Of a stretch of 39,267 nt of DNA, positions 10,801 to 17,727 are shown piece after piece. The stretch is from Bacilli bacterium. Lineage in GTDB: Bacteria; Bacillota_I; Bacilli_A; ML615J-28; CAG-313. The DNA lies in assembly GCA_017937305.1 (NCBI GenBank), contig JAGBDV010000020.1, positions 121,309 through 160,575 on the forward strand, in the 5' to 3' direction. The position numbers and the translations under genes are program-made. Positions within the stretch are counted from its first letter, which is position 1, and each line of letters starts with the position of its first letter. The notes under the pieces were generated by a model. The model had not been told where the DNA came from. It saw nothing but the letters and a program-made list of their open reading frames with translations, and ran no database searches.

Positions 10801-11373
10801 ATAATTGACTTATCAAACAATCAGATAACAATTTATGCAAAACTTTCTGATAAAGAATATACTGTTACCTACAATCAAATTGATGCTAATGGTAATAGTT
10901 TATTTGAAAGTAAATTCTTTTATTATAATGCAGATAATACTCATTATTTGCCTACAAGTGAAGAATACACAATAATGGGATATAATTTTGTTAATTTTAC
11001 TATTAATCAAACTATTGTTTCTAGCCCATTTGTTATTGTAAACGATAATTTTATTATTGTAGCAAATTATAAAATTAAGACTTATATAATTAAGATTTCT
11101 GGATCTGGGTATACCAATCCTACCATAAAAAACAGTTCTGGGAGCACATTATCTGATGGCTCTTCCATAACGTATGGAGATACTATTACAATTACAATGA
11201 ATAAGTATAACAGTATTTTTGGGAAATCTACTACAGTCAAAGTTAAGGTTAATGAAACTGTGATTGCAACGTTTACTAGTTCTGGAAGTTTAATAGGATC
11301 GGGGTCGACAACTTCAGATAATATTAATTTTGGTGATGCTTCTGATGGGTATATTTATATTGAAATTTCATAA
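7804..11373 (+). CDS. Large secreted surface protein with MBG-like and InlB-type repeats
   Basis: An 1189-residue exported protein. I start it at ATG 7804 rather than 7789 because GGAG at 7791-7794 gives a 9-base spacing. The leader ends TIGFSSWII (19-27), matching the motif of the preceding protein. Residues about 45-135 contain YNGSEQVPAP and later INAGDYDIKITI, typical of MBG-type bacterial Ig-like domains. A long Ser/Thr-rich middle (about 240-700) with many short valine/isoleucine strands could be a beta-helix. From about 725 to 1097 there are four InlB-type (Flg_new) repeats, recognisable by FSEWYYM, FNGWYIG, FNYWSFL and related strands. No LPXTG motif or hydrophobic C-terminal anchor is visible; the chain ends YIYIEIS. 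It is the last gene of the operon and is followed by the terminator at 11592. Role unknown; a long adhesin- or matrix-like stalk fits. Confidence 0.88.
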   Translation: MKKKKVLTLLILMIPLLFTIGFSSWIITYSFTFTPDYKDSGISSLFNLENSTEYNGSEQVPAPKDGVVITGDIAYEYKLQGTNTFTSGKPINAGDYDIKITITNSTLNGTCQVKFTITKKQVKLSTNAVNINYGDCDRYWSAMGAHIKSSIKFLDKNNNELTDFTFGNECLLKGMHNGLYYYGDSDYKVTGLTTTTNIAGSTYVAEVTMYDDVAQNYEFISSNRVIIKYKTALLNGTYYTIEDAIKNQNTTITLAGDYSSNTSYVETVFCCLTDAQGNPYTKSAGYYTEDSVNYPGQKVFSISKGNVLVPYENSTKYFLENDASSSTSRVYSCLHIPASFALVFSSSKQLQIGGVLNTSGNIGYRGVVMNNGTITLESGSIIYSYGFLKGTGMVNVKSGATAYDIMRMFDWPGGSAGSSMASKAFPIIAWSAHNISCPTKIFKGATLKGYSSLSVSLIGYKKPEFTIVGASSSTKDCLFRPTSSAVSTDYIYKAGSSTNNSLNTSITVSNQERGQKDIVKIYGDYEDNALKISVSIYTFSTSTSKAVPLSYMDITVASNSSLNISTSSYVFLLGTKLEVEENATLNVSGSAFIVFDRMSGTTKDTAIVNPWFATTYCTNVENSVLILNGTLTGTGTVAGNIITEVSGAQSSISKYSISSLTMKKDAGNAGEMLSETFNSYGDIGDGLGFSYSTFTNGTAYISTTLDAEEVVDKDYYFTAATNVKTFTLNFYDSDKTTPLGTKNIQVLLPNDDGNYVYTINGMELVPTKIHYDFSEWYYMSNNTIAGNTTLIYNLTDSSANTYDFYASWVEHEYTISYSAGYEDPDTGEVIPLELIDITLTDVLSSFKLSNFNSSPLQITTKASYLDYYFNGWYIGIDNSTGIKLTELSKSNIELFVNTYGSQTPIPLYCQFSSVAYYTIIFIYNHDQFENPLTLPNVKNTEIISIPDTTTFNSNPQEKQYFNYWSFLPEPTEDTKISEDTIIQNIVNQIIDYNNAHGSNIIDLSNNQITIYAKLSDKEYTVTYNQIDANGNSLFESKFFYYNADNTHYLPTSEEYTIMGYNFVNFTINQTIVSSPFVIVNDNFIIVANYKIKTYIIKISGSGYTNPTIKNSSGSTLSDGSSITYGDTITITMNKYNSIFGKSTTVKVKVNETVIATFTSSGSLIGSGSTTSDNINFGDASDGYIYIEIS

Positions 11374-11591
11374 TATTTTAAAGTTTTTATATTTTAATTT
11401 TGAAACTATTTTAGTAAAGAATATTTAATAGTATATATCGAAGGTAAAAAAATAATATTTATTTAAATTTTTTTCATATTTTTTTATGTAGATTAAATGG
11501 GCACTTTTTAAATAATGGTTGTTTTTGAAAAAACACCTGTTTAATTAGTGGTGGTTAAATAACCTTTTTAAAAAAGGTGTTCAAAAAAAAT

Positions 11592-11623
11592 AAAGTGACT
11601 CAATTTAACTTGGGTCACTTTTT
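11592..11623 (+). terminator. Intrinsic terminator of the surface-protein operon
   Basis: A 12-bp stem (11592-11603 with 11610-11621, one G-U pair) encloses the loop TTTAAC and is followed by T residues. An A-run precedes it at 11583-11594, so it could also stop minus-strand transcription. It is the first strong terminator after the 1189-residue protein gene. Confidence 0.85.
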
Positions 11624-11766
11624 CCACACTATATAATTGATTTATTTTTTAATTTTATTTTTTTGTGTACCTTTAATTGGTATGATCTTTAAGTTATATT
11701 GTTCTAAATTTAATAATATTATGGTTTCATTATATATGAAGACTCCTTTCGTAAAATATAGTGTGG
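11624..11766. repeat. 11-bp inverted repeat arms CCACACTATAT/ATATAGTGTGG
   Basis: CCACACTATAT at 11624-11634 and its exact reverse complement at 11756-11766 bound a 121-bp AT-rich segment that starts directly after the operon terminator. The second arm overlaps the loop of a second inverted repeat. Exact 11-bp arms could be the ends of a small degenerate mobile element, but I see no flanking target duplication. Confidence 0.5.
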
Positions 11767-11800
11767 TAACTTTATTATATCAAAGGGTCTTCATTTTTTT
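11736..11800. repeat. Long-loop inverted repeat ATGAAGAC...GTCTTCAT with T-run
   Basis: Arms 11736-11749 and 11782-11794 pair over 13 positions with one bulged T, around a 32-base loop, and are followed by seven Ts. On the minus strand the left arm reads AAAGGAG, like a ribosome binding site, and TATAAT lies at 11779-11774, but no convincing reading frame follows. Confidence 0.5.
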
Positions 11801-11817
11801 ACTAAAAAAATAACCTA

Positions 11818-11850
11818 TAAAAAAATGGTGGTTAATATGTTAACCACCAT
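11818..11850 (-). terminator. Perfect 11-bp hairpin, terminator-like on minus strand
   Basis: ATGGTGGTTAA at 11825-11835 pairs perfectly with 11840-11850 around loop TATG. Read on the minus strand, the hairpin is followed by a run of seven Ts. It may be a second, backup terminator for the sigma/anti-sigma pair. The core GGTGGTTAA also occurs at 11550-11558. Confidence 0.65.
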
Positions 11851-11897
11851 AAATTACAAAGGTGATACTAAACTACCAAGAATTAATAATAATCAAT

Positions 11898-11931
11898 AAA
11901 AGAAGCTATTTCAATTGAAATAGCTTCTTTT
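11898..11931 (-). terminator. Intrinsic terminator of the sigma/anti-sigma unit
   Basis: A perfect 15-bp stem (11898-11912 with 11917-11931) has loop AATT and lies 21 bases after the stop of the anti-sigma factor gene. On the minus strand the descending arm ends in TTTT. The structure is symmetric, so it can also act on the plus strand. Confidence 0.8.
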
Positions 11932-11952
11932 TGAGAAAGAAATATGTAAGAA

Positions 11953-13332
11953 TTATTCTTGACCTTTAAGTTGTGCAACAAGTTGTGCTTTTTGTTCAAC
12001 TAGTTTATTATATTTAGCTGTGATTTGATCTTTGTATTCAGCTTCAAATTTAGCTAAGTATTCTGCTTTTTCTGTGTTAAGTTTTTGGCTTAATTCATTT
12101 GCGTTTTGATTCATTAGGTTTTGTAAGTCTTCTGTTGACATGATGTATGAATCTAATTGTGCTAGTGCTTGATTGATTGTTGTTGTTACAAAGTTAAGTG
12201 CTGATTCAGCTGCTTGTTTTGCAAATTGTAAGCCTGATTCTGCAGTTAGAAGAGCTGTTTCTTTTGCTGATAATTCTGCAAGTTTTAGTGTTTTTTCTAA
12301 GCCGTCTTCTAATGCTTCAACTTCTGATCTAAGTGCTAGTACTTCAGCTTTTGCAGCTAGTACTTCGTTGTATGCTTTATTATAGCTTGATTCTTCATTA
12401 ATAAATACTTCTTCATATGAAGATTTAAGTGAATTAAGTGCTTCTTGAACTAGGTTGAATAATTTGTTATAGTTATTAATGATTGCTTCATTAAGTGCAG
12501 AAGAAGTAGTTACGAAGTTTTGGAAGATTCTTGATTCTGCGATGTTGATTTCGTATTCTTTGAAGTTATTATACATGTTTACTAAATCTTCTGTTGGGAA
12601 GTTAATTCTTTCGATGTTATATGCAGCAATTAGTTTAACTAATTCTTCATGAGTTTTTTCGTTTAGTTCATCTTTGTTTAGTGTTTCATCTAATTCTAGT
12701 AATTTATTAATTAATGCATCTTTAGTGTTATTTTTAACTGTTGTAATTTTATCTTTGATTATTACATCTAGTTCAGTTAGTTTTTCTTCTACGTGAGTTT
12801 TAATTTCTTGTTCGATTGCATTAATTTGTTGTTCTGAAGCTTCTGTATCAATAGTAATTTTTAAGTTATTATATTCTTCGTTTGAAGTTGCTTTAACAAA
12901 GAAACCACATTCTGTTTCTGCTTCAATGATTAAGTCTAATGCGTAATCATATTTTTTACCAACTAGTTCATTTTGAATATCGATAATAATCATTTTACCT
13001 TCGTCATTGTTACCATAAACTGATGAAACGTTTCCGTTTTCATCTACAGTGATTTGAATGCTAGGGTTTAAATCTAGTGTAATAACAGCATCTTTTACTG
13101 TTTCTTGTTGTTTGTTATTGTTGCCTAGTGAGCAACCAATAACAATAGCGCCGATTACTGCAATAAATACAGCAGTTGAGATAATAGCAAGTTTTTTAGT
13201 TTTCATAAATAATAATAGTCCTCCATTTCTTTTTTTATTTATATCTGCTTTATCTTTGATATCATTAATATCTGTATTATGATCATAATTATGATTGTAA
13301 TACTTTTTTATTAACTTTTTAATATTCTTCAT
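11953..13332 (-). CDS. RsgI-like transmembrane anti-sigma factor with coiled-coil ectodomain
   Basis: A 459-residue single-pass membrane protein: N-terminal 45 residues cytoplasmic and basic, one membrane segment at about 48-67, and the rest outside. Residues 80-200 match the RsgI-like periplasmic domain, with ITLDLNPSIQI (84-94) followed by EGKMII and a LDLIIEAE helix. In characterised RsgI proteins the Asn-Pro bond of this motif (here Asn89-Pro90) is cleaved autoproteolytically during signalling. Where many RsgI proteins carry carbohydrate-binding modules, this one has a long helical, Ala/Glu-rich coiled coil (about 325-459). It starts one base after the sigma gene stop, with AAGGAG inside the sigma C-terminal codons, so the two are coupled. 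An internal ATG (residue 43) precedes a lipoprotein-like leader ending VIGC (64-67). By family, it would hold the sigma factor inactive at the membrane. Confidence 0.82.
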   Translation of the reverse strand: MKNIKKLIKKYYNHNYDHNTDINDIKDKADINKKRNGGLLLFMKTKKLAIISTAVFIAVIGAIVIGCSLGNNNKQQETVKDAVITLDLNPSIQITVDENGNVSSVYGNNDEGKMIIIDIQNELVGKKYDYALDLIIEAETECGFFVKATSNEEYNNLKITIDTEASEQQINAIEQEIKTHVEEKLTELDVIIKDKITTVKNNTKDALINKLLELDETLNKDELNEKTHEELVKLIAAYNIERINFPTEDLVNMYNNFKEYEINIAESRIFQNFVTTSSALNEAIINNYNKLFNLVQEALNSLKSSYEEVFINEESSYNKAYNEVLAAKAEVLALRSEVEALEDGLEKTLKLAELSAKETALLTAESGLQFAKQAAESALNFVTTTINQALAQLDSYIMSTEDLQNLMNQNANELSQKLNTEKAEYLAKFEAEYKDQITAKYNKLVEQKAQLVAQLKGQE

Positions 13333-13333
13333 A

Positions 13334-13840
13334 TTAATTTAACTCCTTTCTTAGAGTTTTGATAGCTTGATAATAAGTTGCTTGAACTTGGCCAATGGTC
13401 ATGCTTAAATATCCAGCTATTTCTTTGAATTTAAGTTTATGTACGATTTTTAAAATTACAATTTCTGCTTCTAAGTCTGTTAAGTAATCTTTAATATCAT
13501 ATAGCAATATATCGTTTGATGAATTATCTTTTTGATTATAAATTTCTTCATCACTATATATTGGTTGTTTTGATGCTACTCTTGTTACATAGTTTTTTGA
13601 TAAATTTCTTGCAATCATCATGATATATTGTTTGAATTTACCATTTTCTTCATATGTATCAAGTGAAGTAAGAAGTCTTAAGAATGTATCTTGAGTTAAA
13701 TCTTCACTAGCATTTTTGTCTTTTGTAATACTATAACAGATGTAGTATACGAGCTTTTCATATTCGTAATAAACTTGTTCAAAGGCGAGTTCGTCTTTTG
13801 CTTTTAGTTTTTCGATTAATCTTTTATTTACTATTAACAT
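13334..13840 (-). CDS. ECF-like RNA polymerase sigma factor
   Basis: A 168-residue sigma-70 family factor with the two domains expected of an ECF or SigI-like factor. Region 2 includes EDLTQDTFLRLLTSLDTY and the YIMMIARNLSKNY segment. Region 4 near the C-terminus has a helix-turn-helix, DLEAEIVILK...FKEIAGYLSM...YYQAIKTLRKEL. I choose ATG 13840 rather than 13870 because AAAGGG lies 9 bases upstream of it; the longer form would add ten residues with no better signal. It is directly coupled to the RsgI-like gene, the usual arrangement for a membrane-signalled sigma factor and its inhibitor. The target genes are not shown by the sequence; the convergent surface operon is a candidate. Confidence 0.88.
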   Translation of the reverse strand: MLIVNKRLIEKLKAKDELAFEQVYYEYEKLVYYICYSITKDKNASEDLTQDTFLRLLTSLDTYEENGKFKQYIMMIARNLSKNYVTRVASKQPIYSDEEIYNQKDNSSNDILLYDIKDYLTDLEAEIVILKIVHKLKFKEIAGYLSMTIGQVQATYYQAIKTLRKELN

Positions 13841-13978
13841 AAGTTTTATCCCTTTCACTATACATAACACAAAAAATATTGATTTTATTTTAAAAATTTA
13901 ATATATTTTAACATATTTTTATAAAAATTTGTATTTTATAGAAAATATAATATAAAAAATTTTTTTAAATTTAATTTT

Positions 13979-14057
13979 ATTTTCGTAAATTTAAAAATTA
14001 TTTTCGTAAATTAAAAAATATTTTCGTAATTTTAAAAAAATTTTCCTAATTTATGGA
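13979..14057. repeat. Tandem A/T repeats of 20-21 bp upstream of AlbA_2 gene
   Basis: Four degenerate copies start at 13979, 14000, 14020 and 14040. The first three begin ATTTTCGTAA and the fourth ATTTTCCTAA, each followed by an A/T tract. The spacing of about two helical turns puts the copies on the same face of the DNA. They end about 20 bases before the TATAAT of the next gene, a place suited to a regulator or curved-DNA promoter element. Confidence 0.7.
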
Positions 14058-14073
14058 TAAAATAAAAATAATT

Positions 14074-14082
14074 TGATATAAT
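14074..14082 (+). promoter_or_regulatory. Extended -10 promoter element
   Basis: TGATATAAT at 14074-14082 is an extended -10 box. No good -35 box is seen at 17 bp, as is usual for extended -10 promoters. GGAGGG at 14089-14094 is the ribosome binding site, 8 bases before the ATG at 14103. Confidence 0.65.
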
Positions 14083-14102
14083 AAAAATGGAGGGAAAATA
14101 TT

Positions 14103-15542
14103 ATGCAAGAAAAAGAACTTATTAATTTAATAAATAATATTATTTCTTTAGAAACTGAAACAAAAAATATCGAATTTAAAAAAGCTAAAGACGGTGTACC
14201 TGAAAATTTGTATGATACATTTTCAAGTTTTTCTAATACGTCTGGTGGTATTATTATTTTTGGTGTTGATGAAAAAAATAATTATAACGTTTCAGGAATT
14301 AGTAATCCCGATATTCTACAAAAAAAAGTAGCTGAACAATCGCTACTAATGGAACCTAAAATTAGACCTATCATTACGATATGCGAATATAAAGGTAAGA
14401 TTATTGCATCAGCAGAAATACCTGAATTAGATGTTTTTAATAAACCTTGTTATTATTCTGGTAAAGGTAAGATGAAAGGTTCATATATTAGAGTAGGTGA
14501 TGCTGACTTACCAATGACAGATTATGAAATATATAGCTTTGATGCTTTTAAATATAAAACCGAAGATGAACTACGCTTTAAAGAACGAATCGATTCTGAT
14601 ATTTTTAATGATATTGCAATCAATGCTTATTTAGATAAACTTTTATCACTAAAACCTAATTTAGTCAATTTAGATAAAAATACAATTTTAAAGATGAATG
14701 GTATAATTGATAAAAATAATCTTCCTACAATTTGTGGTATTATGAATTTTGGGAAATATCCTCAGATATTTTCTCCGAATTTAGATATTGTTGCTGTAAA
14801 ATGTGCTTGTAATGAGTATGGTGTTGCTGATTGTAATGATGTAAGATTTTTAGATAATAAGCGTCTAGATGGTACTATTAGTGAAATGTTGAAATTAGCT
14901 TTATCATTTGTTATTTCTAACATTAAAAAAGCTACACGTGTAAATGAATATGGAATTCGTGAAGATATTTTTGAATATCCTATTAAGGCTCTTAGAGAAA
15001 TAATTTTAAATGCTTTAATTCATAGAGATTATAGTATTCACACTGAAAATGATCCAATACGATTAATCATTTATGATGATCGTATTGAAATAACTAATCC
15101 TGGTGGCTTATATGGAAGGCTATCAATAGATGATTTGGGAAAAGTACGCTCAGATATCAGAAATCCTTTCATTGCTTCAATTTTAGAAATTTTAGAGGTT
15201 ACAGAAAATAGATACTCTGGTATTCCAACTATTTATGCAGAAATGAAAAAAGCTGGATTAATGGAACCTGTATTTGAAAATTTAAGAGGGACTTTTAAAG
15301 TTACATTATATAATTCTAAGAAAAAGGAATTATTAAATGATGATTTTGTTTCGAAAATAAAAAGTTATTGTAAAACACCTAGAACAAAAGAATCATTAGC
15401 TAAGTTTTTTGGTTATGATGATAAGCATCCAGCTTATTTTATAAATTCTTATGTAATTCCATTGATTGATCAAGGTATACTAGGTTATACATTACCAAAT
15501 AAACCTAGAAGTAAAAATCAAAAAATTTATACTATTGAATAA
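14103..15542 (+). CDS. AlbA_2 / HATPase_c_4 domain protein (Schlafen-like putative regulator)
   Basis: A 479-residue cytoplasmic protein with the architecture of the bacterial AlbA_2 group, often annotated as ATP-binding or transcriptional regulator. The N-terminal AlbA_2 (formerly AAA_4, Schlafen-related) domain at about 17-135 shows NIEFKKA, FSSFSNTSGGIIIFGVDE and YIRVGDADLPM. A GHKL-type HATPase_c_4 domain follows at about 300-400, with ALREIILNALIHRDY, RIEITNPGGLYG and the SGIPTIYAEMKKAGL helix. The C-terminal 80 residues resemble a winged helix. The natural ligand and DNA target of this family are mostly unknown. Only 21 bases separate it from trxA with no terminator, so it is probably co-transcribed with the redox genes. 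Confidence 0.88.
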   Translation: MQEKELINLINNIISLETETKNIEFKKAKDGVPENLYDTFSSFSNTSGGIIIFGVDEKNNYNVSGISNPDILQKKVAEQSLLMEPKIRPIITICEYKGKIIASAEIPELDVFNKPCYYSGKGKMKGSYIRVGDADLPMTDYEIYSFDAFKYKTEDELRFKERIDSDIFNDIAINAYLDKLLSLKPNLVNLDKNTILKMNGIIDKNNLPTICGIMNFGKYPQIFSPNLDIVAVKCACNEYGVADCNDVRFLDNKRLDGTISEMLKLALSFVISNIKKATRVNEYGIREDIFEYPIKALREIILNALIHRDYSIHTENDPIRLIIYDDRIEITNPGGLYGRLSIDDLGKVRSDIRNPFIASILEILEVTENRYSGIPTIYAEMKKAGLMEPVFENLRGTFKVTLYNSKKKELLNDDFVSKIKSYCKTPRTKESLAKFFGYDDKHPAYFINSYVIPLIDQGILGYTLPNKPRSKNQKIYTIE

Positions 15543-15563
15543 AATTTAAGAAAGAGGTTAATT

Positions 15564-15866
15564 ATGTTATATATTACAAAAAATAATTTTAAAGAATGTG
15601 TTGAAAAGTATGATACATTAATCATTGACTTTTATGCTGATTGGTGTAATCCATGTACTGCTTTAAGTGGTATTATTGAACGTGTAGCTAAAAATTACCC
15701 AAATGTTACTTTTGGAAAAGTTAATATTGATGAAGAAGAAGAACTTGCAATGGGATTTGAGGTTAGAAGTATTCCATATGTAGTTAAAATTAAAAATGGA
15801 AAGATTGTTGATTCATTTGTTGGACTTCGTCCTGAAAACTTTGTTGAGGAGTTTTTTGCTAAATAA
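15564..15866 (+). CDS. trxA: Thioredoxin
   Basis: A 100-residue thioredoxin that reduces protein disulfides in the cytoplasm. The active site is W27-C28-N29-P30-C31, so the usual Gly between Cys and Pro is Asn, a change that can alter the redox potential. The cis-proline is Pro71 in RSIPYV, and the FYADW strand before the active site is normal. An AAAGAGGT site about 6 bases upstream supports the ATG. The stop overlaps the trxB start as TAATG, so reductase and substrate are made together. Confidence 0.95.
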   Translation: MLYITKNNFKECVEKYDTLIIDFYADWCNPCTALSGIIERVAKNYPNVTFGKVNIDEEEELAMGFEVRSIPYVVKIKNGKIVDSFVGLRPENFVEEFFAK

Positions 15867-16708
15867 TGTTTGATTGTATTGTAATTGGTAGTGGTCCTAG
15901 TGGAATTAGTGCTGCTATATATTTAAAAAGATTTGGTTTAGATGTTTTAGTAATCGGTAAAGATTATGGAACTTTATCAATTAATACTAAAATAGAAAAC
16001 TATTATGGAATTGAATCAATTGATGGTGTTGATTTAATTAAAAAAGGAATTCTTCAAGCATCTAATTTAGGAATTAGTGTTTTAGAAGAAGAAGTTGTAA
16101 AAATTGAAATGAGTGATTCGTTTGTTGTTGGAACGTCTATTAACTCATATAATGCTAAAACCATCTTTATTGCAACAGGTATGAAAAGAAACTCTTTAAA
16201 TATTAAAGGTTTAAAAGAATTAGAAGGTAGTGGCGTATCTTATTGTGCAGTATGTGATGGATTCTTATATCGTAAAAAACGTATTGGCATTATTGGTAGT
16301 GGCGACTATATGTTATCTGAACTAGAAGTTTTAAGACGTTTTAGTAATGATTTAGTTGTTTTTACAAATGGTGAAGAAGTATTTGATATTAATGAATTTA
16401 AAGTAATAGATAAAGTTATTAGTATAAATAAAGAAAATGATTTAATTAAGGTAAATACATCTTCTAAATCATATGAAGTTAATTGCTTATTTGTTGCGGC
16501 TGGAATGGCTAATGGAACTAGCTTTGCTCGTCATTTAGGACTTTTAACTGATGAAGTTGGTCACTTAATTGTAAATGATTATATGACAAATATTCCTGGA
16601 ATATTTGCAGGAGGAGATGCAATAGGTGGCGTAAAACAAATAGTAAAAGCAGCAAGTGATGGATGTGTTGCTGCATATAAAATTAAAGACTATATAAAAG
16701 GATTATAG
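15866..16708 (+). CDS. trxB: Thioredoxin reductase-like flavoprotein, atypical NADPH site
   Basis: A flavoprotein of the low-molecular-weight thioredoxin reductase family. It has FAD motifs GSGPSG (8-13) and NIPGIFAGGDAIG (242-254), and the redox pair C127-x-x-C130 in CAVCDG. It is only 280 residues, whereas typical enzymes have about 305-320. In the pyridine-nucleotide domain the usual GGGNSA/GDSA loop is GSGDYM (144-149), and the HRRDxxRA segment that grips the NADPH phosphate is missing; ENDLVVFTNGEE-like sequence takes its place. It may therefore use NADH, ferredoxin or another donor. It is the natural partner of the thioredoxin next to it. Confidence 0.85.
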   Translation: MFDCIVIGSGPSGISAAIYLKRFGLDVLVIGKDYGTLSINTKIENYYGIESIDGVDLIKKGILQASNLGISVLEEEVVKIEMSDSFVVGTSINSYNAKTIFIATGMKRNSLNIKGLKELEGSGVSYCAVCDGFLYRKKRIGIIGSGDYMLSELEVLRRFSNDLVVFTNGEEVFDINEFKVIDKVISINKENDLIKVNTSSKSYEVNCLFVAAGMANGTSFARHLGLLTDEVGHLIVNDYMTNIPGIFAGGDAIGGVKQIVKAASDGCVAAYKIKDYIKGL

Positions 16709-16710
16709 AC

Positions 16711-17718
16711 ATGAAGAATTTAATATTATTAGAAAATTATAAATCTAAACTTAGTTTAATAGAAACAGAAATTGCAATTAAATTTGTAAAAGATATATTT
16801 GAACGTGAACTTGCACGTGAACTTGATTTAACACGCGTATCTGCACCTTTATTTGTAGAATGTGAAACAGGACTTAATGACCATTTAAACGGTTATGAAA
16901 GACCTGTAAGTTTTGATGTGCTTGATGTAAAAAAAGATGTTGAAATTGTGCAATCACTTGCTAAATGGAAACGTTATGCATTATCAAAATATGAATTTGC
17001 CCCAGAAACTGGACTTTATACTGATATGAATGCTATACGTAGAGATGAAGATTTAGATAATATTCATTCAGTTTATGTAGACCAATGGGACTGGGAAAGA
17101 ATAATTAAGAAAGAAGAAAGAACAATTGACTACTTAAAATATATTGTAAGAAAAATTTACAAAGTATTAAAAGTAGTAGAACAAATGGTAAGTAATGAGT
17201 ATCAAGTATTTAATAAAAAACTACCTGATGATATATTCTTTATTTCTTCAAATGAACTACTTAATATGTATCCTAATCTTTCTAGTAAAGAAAGAGAAAA
17301 TGAAATTACAAAACTTCATAAAGCTGTATTTATCTATCAAATTGGGTGGCCACTAGATAATAATATGCCACACGATGGAAGAGCTAGTGACTATGATGAT
17401 TGGAACTTAAATGGAGATATTTTAGTTTGGTTTGATACTTTAGGCATTGCACTTGAACTATCAAGTATGGGAATAAGAGTAGATAGTGATTCTTTAGTTA
17501 AACAAGTTAAACATAAAAATGAAGAATCTAAGCTTAATAATCCTTATTCTAAAGCGCTACTAAATGGAGAACTTCCACTTACTATTGGTGGAGGGATTGG
17601 ACAATCACGTTTATGTATGTATTTCTTAGAAAAAGCTCATATAGGTGAGGTTCAAGCATCTATTTGGAGTAAGGAAGATATTGAAATATTAAAGAAACAT
17701 AATATTCATTTATTATAG
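16711..17718 (+). CDS. asnA: Aspartate--ammonia ligase (AsnA)
   Basis: The 335-residue, ammonia-dependent asparagine synthetase related to class II aminoacyl-tRNA synthetases makes asparagine from aspartate, ammonia and ATP. The length and the family motifs fit well: TRVSAPLFVECETGLND, PVSFDV, LAKWKRYAL, GLYTDMNAIRRDED, SVYVDQWDWE near the middle, and the C-terminal GGGIGQSRLCM glycine loop. The gene follows trxB by two bases. Asparagine synthesis has no clear biochemical link to the redox genes; operon packing is the simpler explanation. Confidence 0.95.
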   Translation: MKNLILLENYKSKLSLIETEIAIKFVKDIFERELARELDLTRVSAPLFVECETGLNDHLNGYERPVSFDVLDVKKDVEIVQSLAKWKRYALSKYEFAPETGLYTDMNAIRRDEDLDNIHSVYVDQWDWERIIKKEERTIDYLKYIVRKIYKVLKVVEQMVSNEYQVFNKKLPDDIFFISSNELLNMYPNLSSKERENEITKLHKAVFIYQIGWPLDNNMPHDGRASDYDDWNLNGDILVWFDTLGIALELSSMGIRVDSDSLVKQVKHKNEESKLNNPYSKALLNGELPLTIGGGIGQSRLCMYFLEKAHIGEVQASIWSKEDIEILKKHNIHLL

Positions 17719-17727
17719 GAGTAATTT

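Larger units (their letters stand above)
11374..11952. other. Noncoding, hairpin-rich stretch between convergent units
   Basis: No plus-strand gene is supported in these 579 bases. The stretch is extremely AT-rich and holds at least five inverted repeats: a bulged one at 11523-11586 (AACACCT with AGGTGTT plus an outer TTTTG/CAAAA), the strong terminator at 11592-11623, long-range arms at 11624-11634 and 11756-11766, an IR at 11736-11794, and two minus-strand terminators at 11818-11850 and 11898-11931. It separates the surface-protein operon from the convergent sigma/anti-sigma pair. A decayed insertion is possible but is not proven by the bases. Confidence 0.6.

Noticed and set aside
11642..11778. 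Minus-strand reading frame behind TATAAT and AAAGGAG in the intergenic stretch
   Set aside because: It has no ATG, GTG or TTG start after the site, and a TGA at its upstream end; a three-codon ATG frame is the only start nearby. Kept only as a possible relic.
12173..12385. Ser/Ala-rich plus-strand ORF opposite the RsgI-like gene
   Set aside because: Shadow of the Ala/Glu-rich coiled-coil codons of the minus-strand gene.
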